Origin: Primorskyibacter marinus
GTDB taxonomy: Bacteria; Pseudomonadota; Alphaproteobacteria; Rhodobacterales; Rhodobacteraceae
Direction: 5' to 3'
DNA length: 64,000 nt
Assembly: GCF_003313245.1 (NCBI RefSeq)
Contig: NZ_QJSD01000002.1
Coordinates: 186,001-250,000, forward strand
Position 1 is the first letter of the stretch. Each line of letters begins with the position of its first letter. A program made the translations under genes and the position numbers. The notes beneath the pieces were generated by a model. That model was not told where the DNA came from, did no database searches, and worked only from the letters and a program-made list of their open reading frames with translations. This document shows, piece after piece, positions 1-9,257 of the stretch.

Positions 1-197
1 CGCTGACAGCATTGATGGGGGCCTACGCAGCCGTCGGTCCGGCGTTTGACGCGGCCTTGGGCGCGTTGGCACATTTTAAAGTGGCCGGCGGCATGGCGGC
101 CAGGCAGGCAAGTGGCCCCGGTAGCTTCCAAGTGCATTTCCTCGACGCATTGGCGGCGGTACAGCCCGACGACCTGCACAAGGTGGTTGTCGCATGA
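1..197 (+). CDS. thiM: Hydroxyethylthiazole kinase ThiM, C-terminal part (cut by window start)
   Basis: The reading frame is open from the first base and ends at TGA 195-197. About 64 residues are visible and match the end of ThiM, the ribokinase-fold kinase that phosphorylates 4-methyl-5-(2-hydroxyethyl)thiazole for thiamine salvage. The recognisable parts are the small-residue helix after the catalytic site (LTALMGAYAAVG), the AGGMAARQA segment and the GPGSF..HFLDALAA ending typical of the family. The ATP-site and catalytic residues lie outside the window. The stop overlaps the thiE start as ATGA, so the two are translationally coupled, and the thiE/thiD neighbours support the assignment. 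Confidence 0.85.
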   Translation, partial: LTALMGAYAAVGPAFDAALGALAHFKVAGGMAARQASGPGSFQVHFLDALAAVQPDDLHKVVVA

Positions 198-829
198 CGG
201 CCCTGCGCAAAAGCCTGCGGCTTTACCTTGTCACCGATCCGAAGCTTTGCGCTTCGCGTGGTGTTGTCGATACGGTGCGTTGCGCGGTATCGGGCGGTGT
301 CAGCATGGTGCAGTTGCGTGACAAGTCCGCACAGACCCACGAACGGGTAGAGCTGGCCCGCGCGATCAAAAAGGCTCTCACGGGCAGTGGCGTGCCCTTG
401 GTGATCAACGATGACGTGGATGCCGCCGTCGCCGCCGATGTCGATGGGGCGCATATCGGGCAGGGGGATCTGACGCCCGCGCAGGCCCGCGCGCGACTTG
501 GCCCGGACAAGATTCTGGGGCTGTCTTGCGAGACGGTGCAGACTGTGCAGGGGGCTGACCCCTCCATGGTCGACTATCTCGGTCTTGGCCCGGTTTTCGG
601 CACAGCAACCAAAACCGACCATGCCGCACCTATCGGGTTTGATGGGTTGGCGCGTCTTGTCGCGCTCTCGTCGCTTCCCGTTGTCGCCATAGGTGGGCTG
701 AAAGCGGAACACGCAAGTGCCGTGCTGAAAAGCGGTGCGGATGGTCTGGCTGTCGTGTCCGCCATTTGTGGGCAGGCCGATGTCGCGGCGGCGGCGCGTG
801 CTTTTCGTTTTCAAGGGGATCGGACATGA
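194..829 (+). CDS. thiE: Thiamine-phosphate synthase ThiE
   Basis: 211 residues, the normal length for ThiE. The enzyme joins HMP-pyrophosphate and thiazole phosphate to make thiamine phosphate in the cytoplasm. The TIM-barrel signatures appear in order: LYLVTDP at the N-terminus, MVQLRDK near residue 38, VINDDVDAA near 75, GAHIGQGDL near 90, YLGLGPVFGTATK near 130 and a VAIGG phosphate-binding turn near 165. The ATG at 194 overlaps the thiM stop and the TGA at 827-829 overlaps the thiD start, both as ATGA, so it sits in a tightly coupled thiM-thiE-thiD set. Confidence 0.95.
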   Translation: MTALRKSLRLYLVTDPKLCASRGVVDTVRCAVSGGVSMVQLRDKSAQTHERVELARAIKKALTGSGVPLVINDDVDAAVAADVDGAHIGQGDLTPAQARARLGPDKILGLSCETVQTVQGADPSMVDYLGLGPVFGTATKTDHAAPIGFDGLARLVALSSLPVVAIGGLKAEHASAVLKSGADGLAVVSAICGQADVAAAARAFRFQGDRT

Positions 830-1632
830 TCGCAAACGTGCTTAGCATTGCCGGGTCGGACCCATCAGGGGGCGCGGGCATACAGGCAGATCTCAAGGCG
901 ATTTCGGCTAATGGGGCCTACGCCATGGCTGCGATCACGGCACTCACGGCGCAAAATACGCAAGGCGTCAGTGATATTCATCTGGTGCCGCCCGATTTCG
1001 TTCAAGCGCAGATCAAAACGGTGTTCGAGGACATCAGAGTGGATGCGGTTAAGATTGGCATGATTGCCAATGCGGAAATTGCCGACGCTGTCGCAGAGGC
1101 GCTGCAAGACTGTACCGTTCCGATCGTGCTGGACCCCGTGATGATCGCCAAGGGCGGCGCACCCTTGTTACAGCCCGATGCTGTCTCTGTGCTGCGGACA
1201 CGGCTTTTACCGCTAGCCACGCTTCTGACGCCCAATCTGCCCGAAGCTGCGCATCTTCTGGGGGCTTCGATTGCCGCAGATCGGACCGCCATGCAAGAAC
1301 AAGGCCGCGCGCTTATCGCCAAGGGGCCAGCCGCCATCCTCATGAAGGGCGGGCATCTGGAGACGGCGGATAGCCCGGACTGCCTTGTCACGCGGGATGG
1401 TGTGACCTGGTTTGAAGGGCAACGAACCAAGACCCGCAATACCCATGGCACGGGGTGTACACTGTCTGCCGCCCTGGCGGCACAACTCGCGCAGGGACTG
1501 GACCTGCGTGACGCCGTCACTGCCGCCAAGGCTTATGTCGCGTCCGCTCTTGCCCATGCGGATGACCTGACCGTCGGAACGGGCCACGGCCCAACCCATC
1601 ACTTTGCAAAATTCAAAGGACTGCACCCATGA
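826..1632 (+). CDS. thiD: Hydroxymethylpyrimidine/phosphomethylpyrimidine kinase ThiD
   Basis: 268 residues when started at the ATG of the ATGA overlap with thiE (826). The frame is open further upstream, but that part lies inside thiE and gives a non-homologous N-terminus. ThiD phosphorylates HMP and HMP-phosphate to HMP-pyrophosphate, the substrate of ThiE. Visible motifs are the N-terminal IAGSDPSGGAGIQAD substrate/nucleotide loop, VLDPVMIAKGG near residue 103 and the C-terminal NTHGTGCTLSAALAA ATP/anion-hole motif near 204, as in ribokinase-like HMP kinases. It is followed by a 13-codon ORF and tenA. Confidence 0.95.
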   Translation: MIANVLSIAGSDPSGGAGIQADLKAISANGAYAMAAITALTAQNTQGVSDIHLVPPDFVQAQIKTVFEDIRVDAVKIGMIANAEIADAVAEALQDCTVPIVLDPVMIAKGGAPLLQPDAVSVLRTRLLPLATLLTPNLPEAAHLLGASIAADRTAMQEQGRALIAKGPAAILMKGGHLETADSPDCLVTRDGVTWFEGQRTKTRNTHGTGCTLSAALAAQLAQGLDLRDAVTAAKAYVASALAHADDLTVGTGHGPTHHFAKFKGLHP

Positions 1633-1670
1633 GAACACTGTCAGACACCACCATCGACGTGACGCTCTAA
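1629..1670 (+). CDS. 13-codon mini-ORF bridging thiD and tenA
   Basis: The ATG at 1629 overlaps the thiD stop (ATGA) and the TAA at 1668-1670 shares its last base with the tenA ATG (TAATG). The predicted peptide is MRTLSDTTIDVTL. I do not recognise it. Its exact fit between the two genes suggests either a translational relay that lets ribosomes leaving thiD reinitiate into tenA, or the last trace of a deleted gene. Being so short, it could also be a chance by-product of a 37-base spacer. Confidence 0.35.
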   Translation: MRTLSDTTIDVTL

Positions 1671-2356
1671 TGAGTGGATTGGAACATGGTCGCACCGTTG
1701 CCCTGTTGCGGGGCGGATGCGCGGATGATTGGCGTAGCTATACGCATCACCCTTTTGTCGAAGGCCTGCGCGACGGCACATTGCCGCGCGCGGCTTTCCT
1801 GCATTACCTGATACAGGACTACGTCTTTCTTGTGCATTTTTCGCGCGCCTGGTCGCTCGGGGTGGTCAAGGCCGAAACACTGGAAGAGATGAAGGTCTGC
1901 GCTGGATCGGTCAATGGGTTCGTCAATCACGAAATGGCCCTGCATATTGAGACCTGTGCCGCAGAAGGCATTGACGAGGTCACCCTGTTCAACGCGGTGG
2001 AAGAGTTCGAGAACATCGCCTATACGCGCTACGTCATGGATGCAGGGCTACAGGGCGATTTTCTGGATCTGCTGGCGTCACTGGCACCGTGTTGCTTTGG
2101 GTACGCCGTAATCGGCGCGCGGCTTGGCGTAGAGGCGGCACCCGATACGCCCTATCGCGCATGGATCGACACCTATAACGGCAGTGAATATCAAACCGCG
2201 ATGACGCGGCTTGGCCAGATGATCGACGGCGCGATGACGCGGCGGCTGGGCCCCGCGCCCGAGACCTCTCCCCGGTGGGCGCAGTTGCAAAAACGGTTCA
2301 CAACCGCAACACAACTGGAGGCCGCATTCTGGGGTATGGGGCTGCGCAAAGCGTAA
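1670..2356 (+). CDS. tenA: TenA-type aminopyrimidine aminohydrolase (thiaminase II family)
   Basis: 228 residues from the ATG at 1670. The frame is open back to 1604, but those codons overlap thiD and add nothing recognisable. TenA proteins hydrolyse aminomethyl/formylamino-pyrimidine breakdown products of thiamine back to HMP. The all-helical TenA fold shows as HPFVEGLRDGTLP (near residue 24), the YLIQDYVFLVHFSRAW helix, NHEMALH near 84 and LAPCCFGYAVIG near 139, which carries the active-site cysteine; the C-terminal FWGMGL segment is also typical. As last gene of the thi operon it supplies recycled pyrimidine to ThiD. The exact substrate cannot be told from sequence. Confidence 0.9.
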   Translation: MSGLEHGRTVALLRGGCADDWRSYTHHPFVEGLRDGTLPRAAFLHYLIQDYVFLVHFSRAWSLGVVKAETLEEMKVCAGSVNGFVNHEMALHIETCAAEGIDEVTLFNAVEEFENIAYTRYVMDAGLQGDFLDLLASLAPCCFGYAVIGARLGVEAAPDTPYRAWIDTYNGSEYQTAMTRLGQMIDGAMTRRLGPAPETSPRWAQLQKRFTTATQLEAAFWGMGLRKA

Positions 2357-2383
2357 AAACCTGGCCTCCCGATATCACTGTTC

Positions 2384-2414
2384 AAGGGCACCATTTGTTA
2401 GAAGCGGTGTCCTT
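2384..2414 (+). terminator. Possible terminator of the thi operon
   Basis: An imperfect inverted repeat, AAGGGCACC (2384-2392) and GGTGTCCTT (2406-2414), 8 of 9 positions pairing across a 13-base loop. It starts 28 bases after the tenA stop and is followed by a modest T-rich stretch (GTGCTTTTCC). Confidence 0.45.
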
Positions 2415-2698
2415 GTGCTTTTCCGATGCAAGCTGTCACCACCACGTTCAGTGCCGTTGTGCTCGGGTTGCTGTTTGGTGTTTGCCGACTGCCAGCGCAC
2501 TCTATAACAGTTTGATATGCCACCAAGAAGCTATGGCTGATTTGGCCGCGCCGATGCGAGGTGGTGATGGATTGGCCAATATTTAAGAAAAATCCATGTA
2601 AATTCGACCGCCATGAGCACAAGAGACACCGCGAAGAAGGACTATCTTAACAACCGTCGTTCTAACGTCTCCGGTATCCAGAAGCAGGAGCTTATCGC
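2415..2698. other. Non-coding gap upstream of motA
   Basis: About 280 bases between the thi operon hairpin and motA. I see no convincing gene. The motA ribosome-binding site (CAGGAG, 2685-2690) is at the end. The last third is AT-richer (around 2571-2600), where a promoter could lie, but I cannot assign -35/-10 elements with confidence. Confidence 0.4.
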
Positions 2699-3565
2699 GT
2701 GTTTGGTATCATCGGCATCATCACGATTTTCGCTATGGTCTTTGGTGGCTACCTTGCCGCCGGTGGTAAGATGGCGATCATTCTGAAAACTCTCCCGTTC
2801 GAAATGATGATGATCGGGGGGGCAGCGGTTGGTGCATTTCTGATCAGCAATGACGGGGCAGCGGTCAAGCATACACTCAGGGACATCACGAAGGTCTTCA
2901 AAGGCCGGAAGTGGAAGCCCGAGGATTACCGTGATCTTCTGTGCCTGCTTTATGAGTTGATCCGCTTGGCGAGGAGCAATCCTGTCGCCATCGAAGAACA
3001 TGTGGAAGATCCGCAATCTTCGACGATCTTCGGAAAATATGAAAAGATACTTGCTGACAAGGAAGCGGTGAACCTTATCTGTGATACGTTGCGCTCGGCT
3101 TCGATGAACTACGACGACCCGCATCAGGTGGAAGAGGTGCTGGACAAACGCATGGAAGCTTCGCAACATCACGCGTTGCACTCCAGCCATGCTTTGCAAA
3201 CCGTGGCTGATGGTCTTCCAGCGTTGGGTATCGTCGCTGCGGTTCTCGGGGTGATCAAGACCATGGGGTCGATTGACCAGCCGCCCGAGGTGCTGGGACG
3301 ATTGATCGGTGGGGCTTTGGTTGGGACATTTCTTGGGGTGTTTCTTGCTTATGGTCTTGTCGCGCCTTTCGCGTCGAAAGTAAAAGCTGTGGTCGAAGAA
3401 GACAGCCATTTCTATCATCTCATCCGCGAAGTCTTGATTGCCAACCTCCACAATCATTCGACGGTCAACTGCATCGAGGTCGGACGCCAGAATGCGCCCG
3501 ATCATATCCGGCCCAGCTACAATGAACTGGAAGAAGCCCTGCGCGGCCTGAAGGACGCTGCATGA
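2699..3565 (+). CDS. motA: Flagellar motor stator protein MotA
   Basis: 288 residues, typical for MotA, the inner-membrane stator subunit that pairs with MotB to conduct protons and turn the flagellum. Four membrane segments are visible: residues about 1-18 (IIGIITIFAMVFGGYLAAGG), 30-50 (MMMIGGAAVGAFLIS), about 170-190 (GLPALGIVAAVLGVIKTMG) and about 203-225 (LIGGALVGTFLGVFLAYGLVAP). The long cytoplasmic loop between segments 2 and 3 holds the FliG-contacting charged region. Start is GTG at 2699, eight bases after AGGAG. It overlaps the next gene as ATGA. No motB is in the window. Base composition is poorer in G+C than the flanking operons. Confidence 0.93.
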   Translation: MFGIIGIITIFAMVFGGYLAAGGKMAIILKTLPFEMMMIGGAAVGAFLISNDGAAVKHTLRDITKVFKGRKWKPEDYRDLLCLLYELIRLARSNPVAIEEHVEDPQSSTIFGKYEKILADKEAVNLICDTLRSASMNYDDPHQVEEVLDKRMEASQHHALHSSHALQTVADGLPALGIVAAVLGVIKTMGSIDQPPEVLGRLIGGALVGTFLGVFLAYGLVAPFASKVKAVVEEDSHFYHLIREVLIANLHNHSTVNCIEVGRQNAPDHIRPSYNELEEALRGLKDAA

Positions 3566-5307
3566 AGTACCTGTTTGTGATATTCTGGCTTTGTGTTTTT
3601 GCAGCACCTTCCAGCGCAGAAACCATAACCATCAAATCGGGTGAGCACGGAACGTTCACCCGGCTTGTCCTGTATTTGCCTGAAAAATCCGGCTGGCAAT
3701 TGGAGCAAGACAAACGCAAAGTTTCAATCGTGTTTCCTGGGAAAAGATACGAGGCAGTTCTTGATCAGGTTTTTCTCAAGATTACGCGCGAGAGGATCGG
3801 CGAGGTCAATGTGCTGCCGTCTGAAGACCGCATAGAGTTACTGCTGAACTGCGATTGCGTGGCAACAGCTTTCGAGTACAGGCCTCGGATTATTGTCGTG
3901 GATGTTGCTCCAGAGGATCCGTCAAGTACTGAAGTAAAAACCGTCAATCGTGGTTTTCTCAATGATTTCTGGATAGATACTATTTTGAAACATGAGAGTG
4001 GCGGCCAAGCAGTACCTGTAGAAACGTCGTCTGAACGTGACCTTGTTGAGGCTGGCGATAGCGCATTTTCTGGAATCGTTGATGCGATAATGCAGAAAGC
4101 GTCGCAAGGATATCTTACGGCGAGCGCCGGGACATATTCGGAAAACACCAGGTCAGCGCAGATTGTCCCGCACCTCTCGACAGGGCCGCATGGCTCTGAA
4201 GCTGTCGGGGCACCTTTTTCCGTGGTGCCGCACATCACAAAAACCAATAAGGAAGAACGTTTTGATTGCGGTGCTCAGCTCCGCCCCATGCTGGAGTCCA
4301 GTGGGTTTGGCACTGAAATAGCATCTCTTCAGTCGAAGCTCATAGGCGACGATGGCGAGGTGTCGCACGATGTAGCAGAACAAATGGCCCGTTCTTACAT
4401 CTACTTCGGATTGCCTCAGGAAGCGCGACTAATACTCAATCTCGCGGATGCGACGGTTCGCGAAAAATATGCGGGCACGCTTGAATTTCTGGACGTTGAT
4501 AACTGGGAAGGTGGGCTTCCGCCGAAAACCACCGTCGGCTGCGACGCGTTGGCCGAGTTGGCGTTCGTGGCCATTTCCGGGGATCAGCCTGAAGCCCTGG
4601 TTTCGCCTGAAGGGTTTCTCAAGCAATTCAAGTCACTTTCGCCTCATCTTCGGGAATTGGTTGGGCCGCGACTGTCGGCAGCACTGCGCGTAAACAACAG
4701 AAATAATATCGCCGAAAAGCTAGATGGGCTTTTGTCAAAGGCACAGCCGAAGCCTGAATCCTTGGCCGAAGTGTTAAAGAAAAATAATTACGAAACGGTG
4801 AGCTTGGAGATTGAAGCAGTCGCAGCCGACTCAACTAGACATCAGGATTATGGAGCCGAGGCATCAAGCCCTCAGGAAGTTCAGGAAGATCGTGGATATG
4901 AGGAAGTGACCGACCCATCGCTTATGGAAACGTTCTTAAAAGAATATGATGGCTCACTTCCGGATGAAACATTGGCCAAACTCCTTGTATCATTACGGAC
5001 CGATGAGGGTGAATTCAAATCAGCAGTCGCGGAGATCCGCAATTCTGAGGTCTTGTCAGTCTCAGATAAAGAGGCACTTCTCTCTCAAGTCGTCGGCAAT
5101 GCGACAACAACTGGTAGCACTCGCAATTTCCTGGAGATGGCGTTTTTTCTGCAAGAGCAAGAGATAGCTCGTCTGTCCGAAAGTCGCCGGTCAGAGATTA
5201 GAGCACGCCTGCTGGAGCTAGGTTTCGACGAAAAAGCGGAAGCTCTTGTTCCGCAAGCCAGTTTGCCGGCAGATCAAACTGGCTTTCTTGAACGTGAAGT
5301 CCTGTAA
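3562..5307 (+). CDS. Secreted/periplasmic protein of unknown function coupled to motA
   Basis: 581 residues. A signal peptide is clear (YLFVIFWLCVFAAPSSA, cleavage likely near residue 20). I do not recognise the family. Residues 20-120 are beta-rich and resemble the small periplasmic domains that precede peptidoglycan-binding or secretin modules, but the match is not firm. The middle is low-complexity and polar; residues about 230-560 are helix-rich with paired hydrophobic helices suggestive of TPR-like repeats. The ATGA overlap with motA implies co-translation, so a role in stator assembly or anchoring, as for rhizobial MotC, is a reasonable inference. The coding sequence is AT-rich for this genome: by hand count about 53% and 45% G+C in the 60-base lines at 4081 and 4741. 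Confidence 0.7.
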   Translation: MKYLFVIFWLCVFAAPSSAETITIKSGEHGTFTRLVLYLPEKSGWQLEQDKRKVSIVFPGKRYEAVLDQVFLKITRERIGEVNVLPSEDRIELLLNCDCVATAFEYRPRIIVVDVAPEDPSSTEVKTVNRGFLNDFWIDTILKHESGGQAVPVETSSERDLVEAGDSAFSGIVDAIMQKASQGYLTASAGTYSENTRSAQIVPHLSTGPHGSEAVGAPFSVVPHITKTNKEERFDCGAQLRPMLESSGFGTEIASLQSKLIGDDGEVSHDVAEQMARSYIYFGLPQEARLILNLADATVREKYAGTLEFLDVDNWEGGLPPKTTVGCDALAELAFVAISGDQPEALVSPEGFLKQFKSLSPHLRELVGPRLSAALRVNNRNNIAEKLDGLLSKAQPKPESLAEVLKKNNYETVSLEIEAVAADSTRHQDYGAEASSPQEVQEDRGYEEVTDPSLMETFLKEYDGSLPDETLAKLLVSLRTDEGEFKSAVAEIRNSEVLSVSDKEALLSQVVGNATTTGSTRNFLEMAFFLQEQEIARLSESRRSEIRARLLELGFDEKAEALVPQASLPADQTGFLEREVL

Positions 5308-5376
5308 CTTGTGACAGCGCAAGACCGGTTGGCTGGTCGCTACGTCAGTAATGGGGCGTGGTAGCCCACCATGAAC

Positions 5377-6213
5377 CTATCCACTCTTGGTTGGAAGGTG
5401 CAGAATTTCGCGTGCTTGTTGCCAAGTTGCGACTGGCCGTTCGTATTTTGCGCAAAGCTTGGCGGCCCGTTCGACCAGCGCGGCGTTTGATGGCGCGAGT
5501 GTATCCCGGTCCAGACGCATATTGTCTTCCAGACCCGTTCGCGTGTGGCCGCCCGCGGCGATTGCCCATTCGTTGACGCGTATCTGATTTGGGCCAATTC
5601 CCGCAGCACACCAGTTTGCGTCCGGACAGCGCGATTTCATCGTTTGAACATAAAAATCGAACACCTCTTTGTCGGCAGGCATAGCATTTTTCACCCCCAT
5701 AACGAATTGGACATAGAGGTTTCCGAAAAGCAGGCCTTCATCGTGCATACGGATGGCGTGCAGAATGTGGCTAAGATCAAATGCCTCAATTTCCGGGGTG
5801 ACCTCATACCGAATCATTTCAGAGGCCAGCCAAGCGACGAGATCCGGTGCATTTTCGTAGACCCGTGTGGGGAAGTTGTTAGATCCCACAGATAGCGACG
5901 CCATGTCAGGCGACAGTGACAGCATGCCGCCGCGCTCGCGGCCCGTGCCGGACCTGCCGCCGGTGGATAGCTGCACGATCATCCCCGGACAGTGTTCGCG
6001 CAACCCCTCAAGAAGCCGCCCAAAGCGTTCGGGATCAGAGGACGGTGTCTGGTCATCATTGCGTACATGGCAATGGGCGATAGACGCGCCTGACTCGAAG
6101 GCGGCATGGGTGCTTTCCACCTGCTCGGAAATCGTGATTGGAACGGCGGGATTGTTTTTCTTGGTCGGCACTGATCCGGTGATCGCGACGCAGATGATGC
6201 AGGGGTTGGTCAT
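5377..6213 (-). CDS. BKACE-family (DUF849) beta-keto acid cleavage enzyme, likely acting on beta-ketoadipate
   Basis: 278 residues from the ATG at 6213 (MTNPCIICVAITGS). The frame stays open upstream but that stretch is antisense to pcaG. BKACE enzymes condense a beta-keto acid with acetyl-CoA and split it to acetoacetate plus a new acyl-CoA. Visible features are the TIM-barrel start, the metal-binding HxH in IAHCHVRND (near residue 49), the QLSTGGRSG anion loop and LSVGSNNFP. It is the last gene of the pobA-pcaCHG set, so the likely substrate is beta-ketoadipate, giving succinyl-CoA and acetoacetate without PcaIJ and PcaF. Family membership is firm; the substrate is inferred from neighbours. 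Confidence 0.85.
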   Translation of the reverse strand: MTNPCIICVAITGSVPTKKNNPAVPITISEQVESTHAAFESGASIAHCHVRNDDQTPSSDPERFGRLLEGLREHCPGMIVQLSTGGRSGTGRERGGMLSLSPDMASLSVGSNNFPTRVYENAPDLVAWLASEMIRYEVTPEIEAFDLSHILHAIRMHDEGLLFGNLYVQFVMGVKNAMPADKEVFDFYVQTMKSRCPDANWCAAGIGPNQIRVNEWAIAAGGHTRTGLEDNMRLDRDTLAPSNAALVERAAKLCAKYERPVATWQQAREILHLPTKSG

Positions 6214-6266
6214 TTTTAATCCCGTGGTTGATGATGGCCCGCCGGCAAGGGACGGGACCGAATATG

Positions 6267-6887
6267 TCAGATATCGAAGAAGACGGTTTCGTTCTGGCCC
6301 TGGATCTGCACGTCGAAACGATAGACGGCCTTGCCGTCCGGTTCGCTGCGCCGTGCGATCAGCGTTTGGCGCCTGTGTTCCCACTCGATGATATTCATCA
6401 CCGGGTCGGCCGTATTCGCCGTTTCCTCGTCCGAAAAGTAGATCCGCGTGTTCAGCCCGATATTGATGCCGCGCGCGACAATCCAAAGGTTGATATGCGG
6501 TGCCATCATTTGACCGTTCCGGCCCATGACAGCACCGGGCTTTACGGTGTCAAACCCCCATTCGCCGGTATTGAAATCGGTGATGACACGCCCCCAGCCG
6601 CGAAAGCCATCCTCGACCGCTCCAGGATGTTCGGGATGGGCATAGATGCCATCCGCATTCGCCTGCCATGTCTCCAGAAGTACATCCTTGATCGGACTTC
6701 CGGTACCGTCAATGACCAACCCCTCGACTCGAATGCGTTCGCCCTTGGCGTTCGGCCCGGCAATGTCGTGGCCAAGTTCTTCGCGGTAGATGTCAAAGCC
6801 TGCGGATCCCGGCGCAAGGCCGATATGGACATAGGGCCCAGCGGTTTGTGACGGCGTTTCGCGCAGATAATTCAATTGCTGGGGCAT
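6267..6887 (-). CDS. pcaG: Protocatechuate 3,4-dioxygenase alpha subunit
   Basis: 206 residues, the usual alpha-subunit length. With PcaH it forms the Fe(III) intradiol dioxygenase that opens protocatechuate to 3-carboxy-cis,cis-muconate. The opening YLRETPSQTAGPYVHIGL, the LLETWQANADGIY strand and MAPHINLWIVARGINIG are characteristic of PcaG; iron ligands are carried by the beta subunit. It begins three bases after pcaH ends. It lies between pcaH and the BKACE gene, all on the minus strand. Confidence 0.96.
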   Translation of the reverse strand: MPQQLNYLRETPSQTAGPYVHIGLAPGSAGFDIYREELGHDIAGPNAKGERIRVEGLVIDGTGSPIKDVLLETWQANADGIYAHPEHPGAVEDGFRGWGRVITDFNTGEWGFDTVKPGAVMGRNGQMMAPHINLWIVARGINIGLNTRIYFSDEETANTADPVMNIIEWEHRRQTLIARRSEPDGKAVYRFDVQIQGQNETVFFDI

Positions 6888-6890
6888 GGG

Positions 6891-7664
<774 letters not shown>

Positions 7665-8042
7665 CTAGTCCCGTTCCATCTCTGCGTAGGTTTGCTTGGC
7701 AAGTTTCAGAGCGTGGTTGGCGCGCGGGACGCCGGCATAGATTGCCACATGCTGAAACGCTTCCAAAACGTCGGTCTTACTGGCACCCGTGCGAGCCGTC
7801 GCGCGGATATGCATGGGGATCTCCTCGAAATTGCCCAATGCTGCCAACAAAGCCAAGGTCAGCATAGATCGTTCCCGGTCTCCGATCCCGTCGCTGGCCC
7901 AGACGGTGCCCCAGGCACCTTCGGTGATAAGCGTCTGGAACGCCTCGTCAAAGGGGGTCTTTGCCGCCTCGGCCCGATCGACATGCGCCTCGCCCAGCAC
8001 TGATCTGCGCACCTTCATGCCCGTTTCGTAGCGATTTACCAT
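7665..8042 (-). CDS. pcaC: 4-carboxymuconolactone decarboxylase
   Basis: 125 residues, the normal size for stand-alone PcaC of the AhpD-like helical fold. It decarboxylates gamma-carboxymuconolactone to beta-ketoadipate enol-lactone. RRSVLGEAHVDRA, the EGAWGTVWASDGI segment and the LLAALGNFEEIPMHIRA..TGASKTDVLEA helix pair are diagnostic. The gene starts 12 bases after pobA and precedes pcaH. The preceding (pcaB) and following (pcaD) steps of the pathway are not encoded in this window. Confidence 0.95.
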   Translation of the reverse strand: MVNRYETGMKVRRSVLGEAHVDRAEAAKTPFDEAFQTLITEGAWGTVWASDGIGDRERSMLTLALLAALGNFEEIPMHIRATARTGASKTDVLEAFQHVAIYAGVPRANHALKLAKQTYAEMERD

Positions 8043-8054
8043 GTTCAGTTCCCT

Positions 8055-9224
8055 TCAGTAAGGCAAGCCTACATAATTCTGCGCCATCACGCTTTGTGCT
8101 TCGCGGTTGGACCGCAGAAATTCCAAGTCGGCGCGCTGGATCTTGAGGTCAAATGCGGTCTGGTCGGGGAACCGGTGCAGCAGCGTGGTCATCCACCAAC
8201 TGAACCGTTCGGCCTTCCAGACCCGCGCAAGCGCCCGTTCGGAGTAACGGTCAATCCCTTCCGGGTCGCTCTCTTCGTAATGCTGCATCAATCCCTGATA
8301 AAGATAATGCACGTCGGATGCTGCGGTGTTGAGCCCTTTGGCACCCGTGGGGGGGACGATATGCGCGGCGTCCCCACACAGGAACAGCCGCCCCCAGCGC
8401 ATCGGTTCGGTGACGAAGGATCGCAGCGGTGCGATGGATTTCTCGATCGACGGTCCGGTGACCAACGTGTCGGCATATTTCGCGGGAATACGGCTTCGCA
8501 ATTCGTCCCAGAACCGCTGATCTGTCCAGTCGTCGGGTGAATCCTCCAATTGGCATTGAACGTAATATCGGCTGAGATTTGCATTTCGCATCGAACACAG
8601 CGCAAAGCCACGCGCCGAATTGGCGTAGATCAATTCGTCATTGACCGGGGGCGTCTCCGACAGGATGCCCAGCCATCCGAAGGGATAGACCTTTTCATAG
8701 TCGCGCCGCACGTCATGCGGAATGGTCCGGCGGCTGACCCCGTGAAACCCGTCGCAGCCTGCCACGAAATCGCACTCAATCCGTTCGGACTTGCCGCCCA
8801 CATCGTAGGTGACAAAGGGTTTTTCGGTGTCGGCGTCGTTGATGACCACATTCTCGACATTGTAGACGATCTTGCCGCCTGCCGCCTCGCGCGCATCATA
8901 CAGGTCGCGTGTGACTTCGGTTTGGCCATAGATCATCACATGCGTGCCGGTATGTTCGGTGAAGTTGACCTCGAACACTTTGTCATCAAAGGACAGCAAA
9001 GTGCCTTCGTGAATGATCCCTTCCTTGTCCATCCGGTCGGCAATGCCTGCCTCGTGCATCAGGCCGACCATGCCCGTTTCCAGGACACCCGCGCGGATGC
9101 GGCCCAGGACGTATTCGCGGGTTTTGCGTTCCAGCACGACCGTGTCGATGCCCCGGCGCAGCAGCAGTTGTGACAGCAGAAGGCCCGAAGGACCGCCCCC
9201 AATGATGGCAACTTGCGTGCGCAT
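8055..9224 (-). CDS. pobA: 4-hydroxybenzoate 3-monooxygenase
   Basis: 389 residues, near the 394 of characterised PobA. The flavoprotein uses NAD(P)H and oxygen to hydroxylate 4-hydroxybenzoate to protocatechuate. Domains in order: N-terminal FAD dinucleotide motif IIGGGPSGLLLSQLL, IRAGVLE at residue about 43, the DG motif (AGCDGFHGVSRR) near 160, and the second FAD motif FLCGDAAHIVPPTGAKGLN near 285. It is the first gene of the minus-strand pob/pca operon, divergent from pcaQ across 103 bases that hold a palindrome. Confidence 0.97.
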   Translation of the reverse strand: MRTQVAIIGGGPSGLLLSQLLLRRGIDTVVLERKTREYVLGRIRAGVLETGMVGLMHEAGIADRMDKEGIIHEGTLLSFDDKVFEVNFTEHTGTHVMIYGQTEVTRDLYDAREAAGGKIVYNVENVVINDADTEKPFVTYDVGGKSERIECDFVAGCDGFHGVSRRTIPHDVRRDYEKVYPFGWLGILSETPPVNDELIYANSARGFALCSMRNANLSRYYVQCQLEDSPDDWTDQRFWDELRSRIPAKYADTLVTGPSIEKSIAPLRSFVTEPMRWGRLFLCGDAAHIVPPTGAKGLNTAASDVHYLYQGLMQHYEESDPEGIDRYSERALARVWKAERFSWWMTTLLHRFPDQTAFDLKIQRADLEFLRSNREAQSVMAQNYVGLPY

Positions 9225-9257
9225 GTTTCATCCTCCCCGGCCTGACTCGCATGCTGA

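Noticed and set aside
2541-2560. TGGCC...TGC pattern with 10-base spacing, reminiscent of a sigma-54 promoter before motA
   Set aside because: GG and GC have the right spacing but the rest of the -24/-12 consensus is poor; one such match in 340 bases is not surprising.
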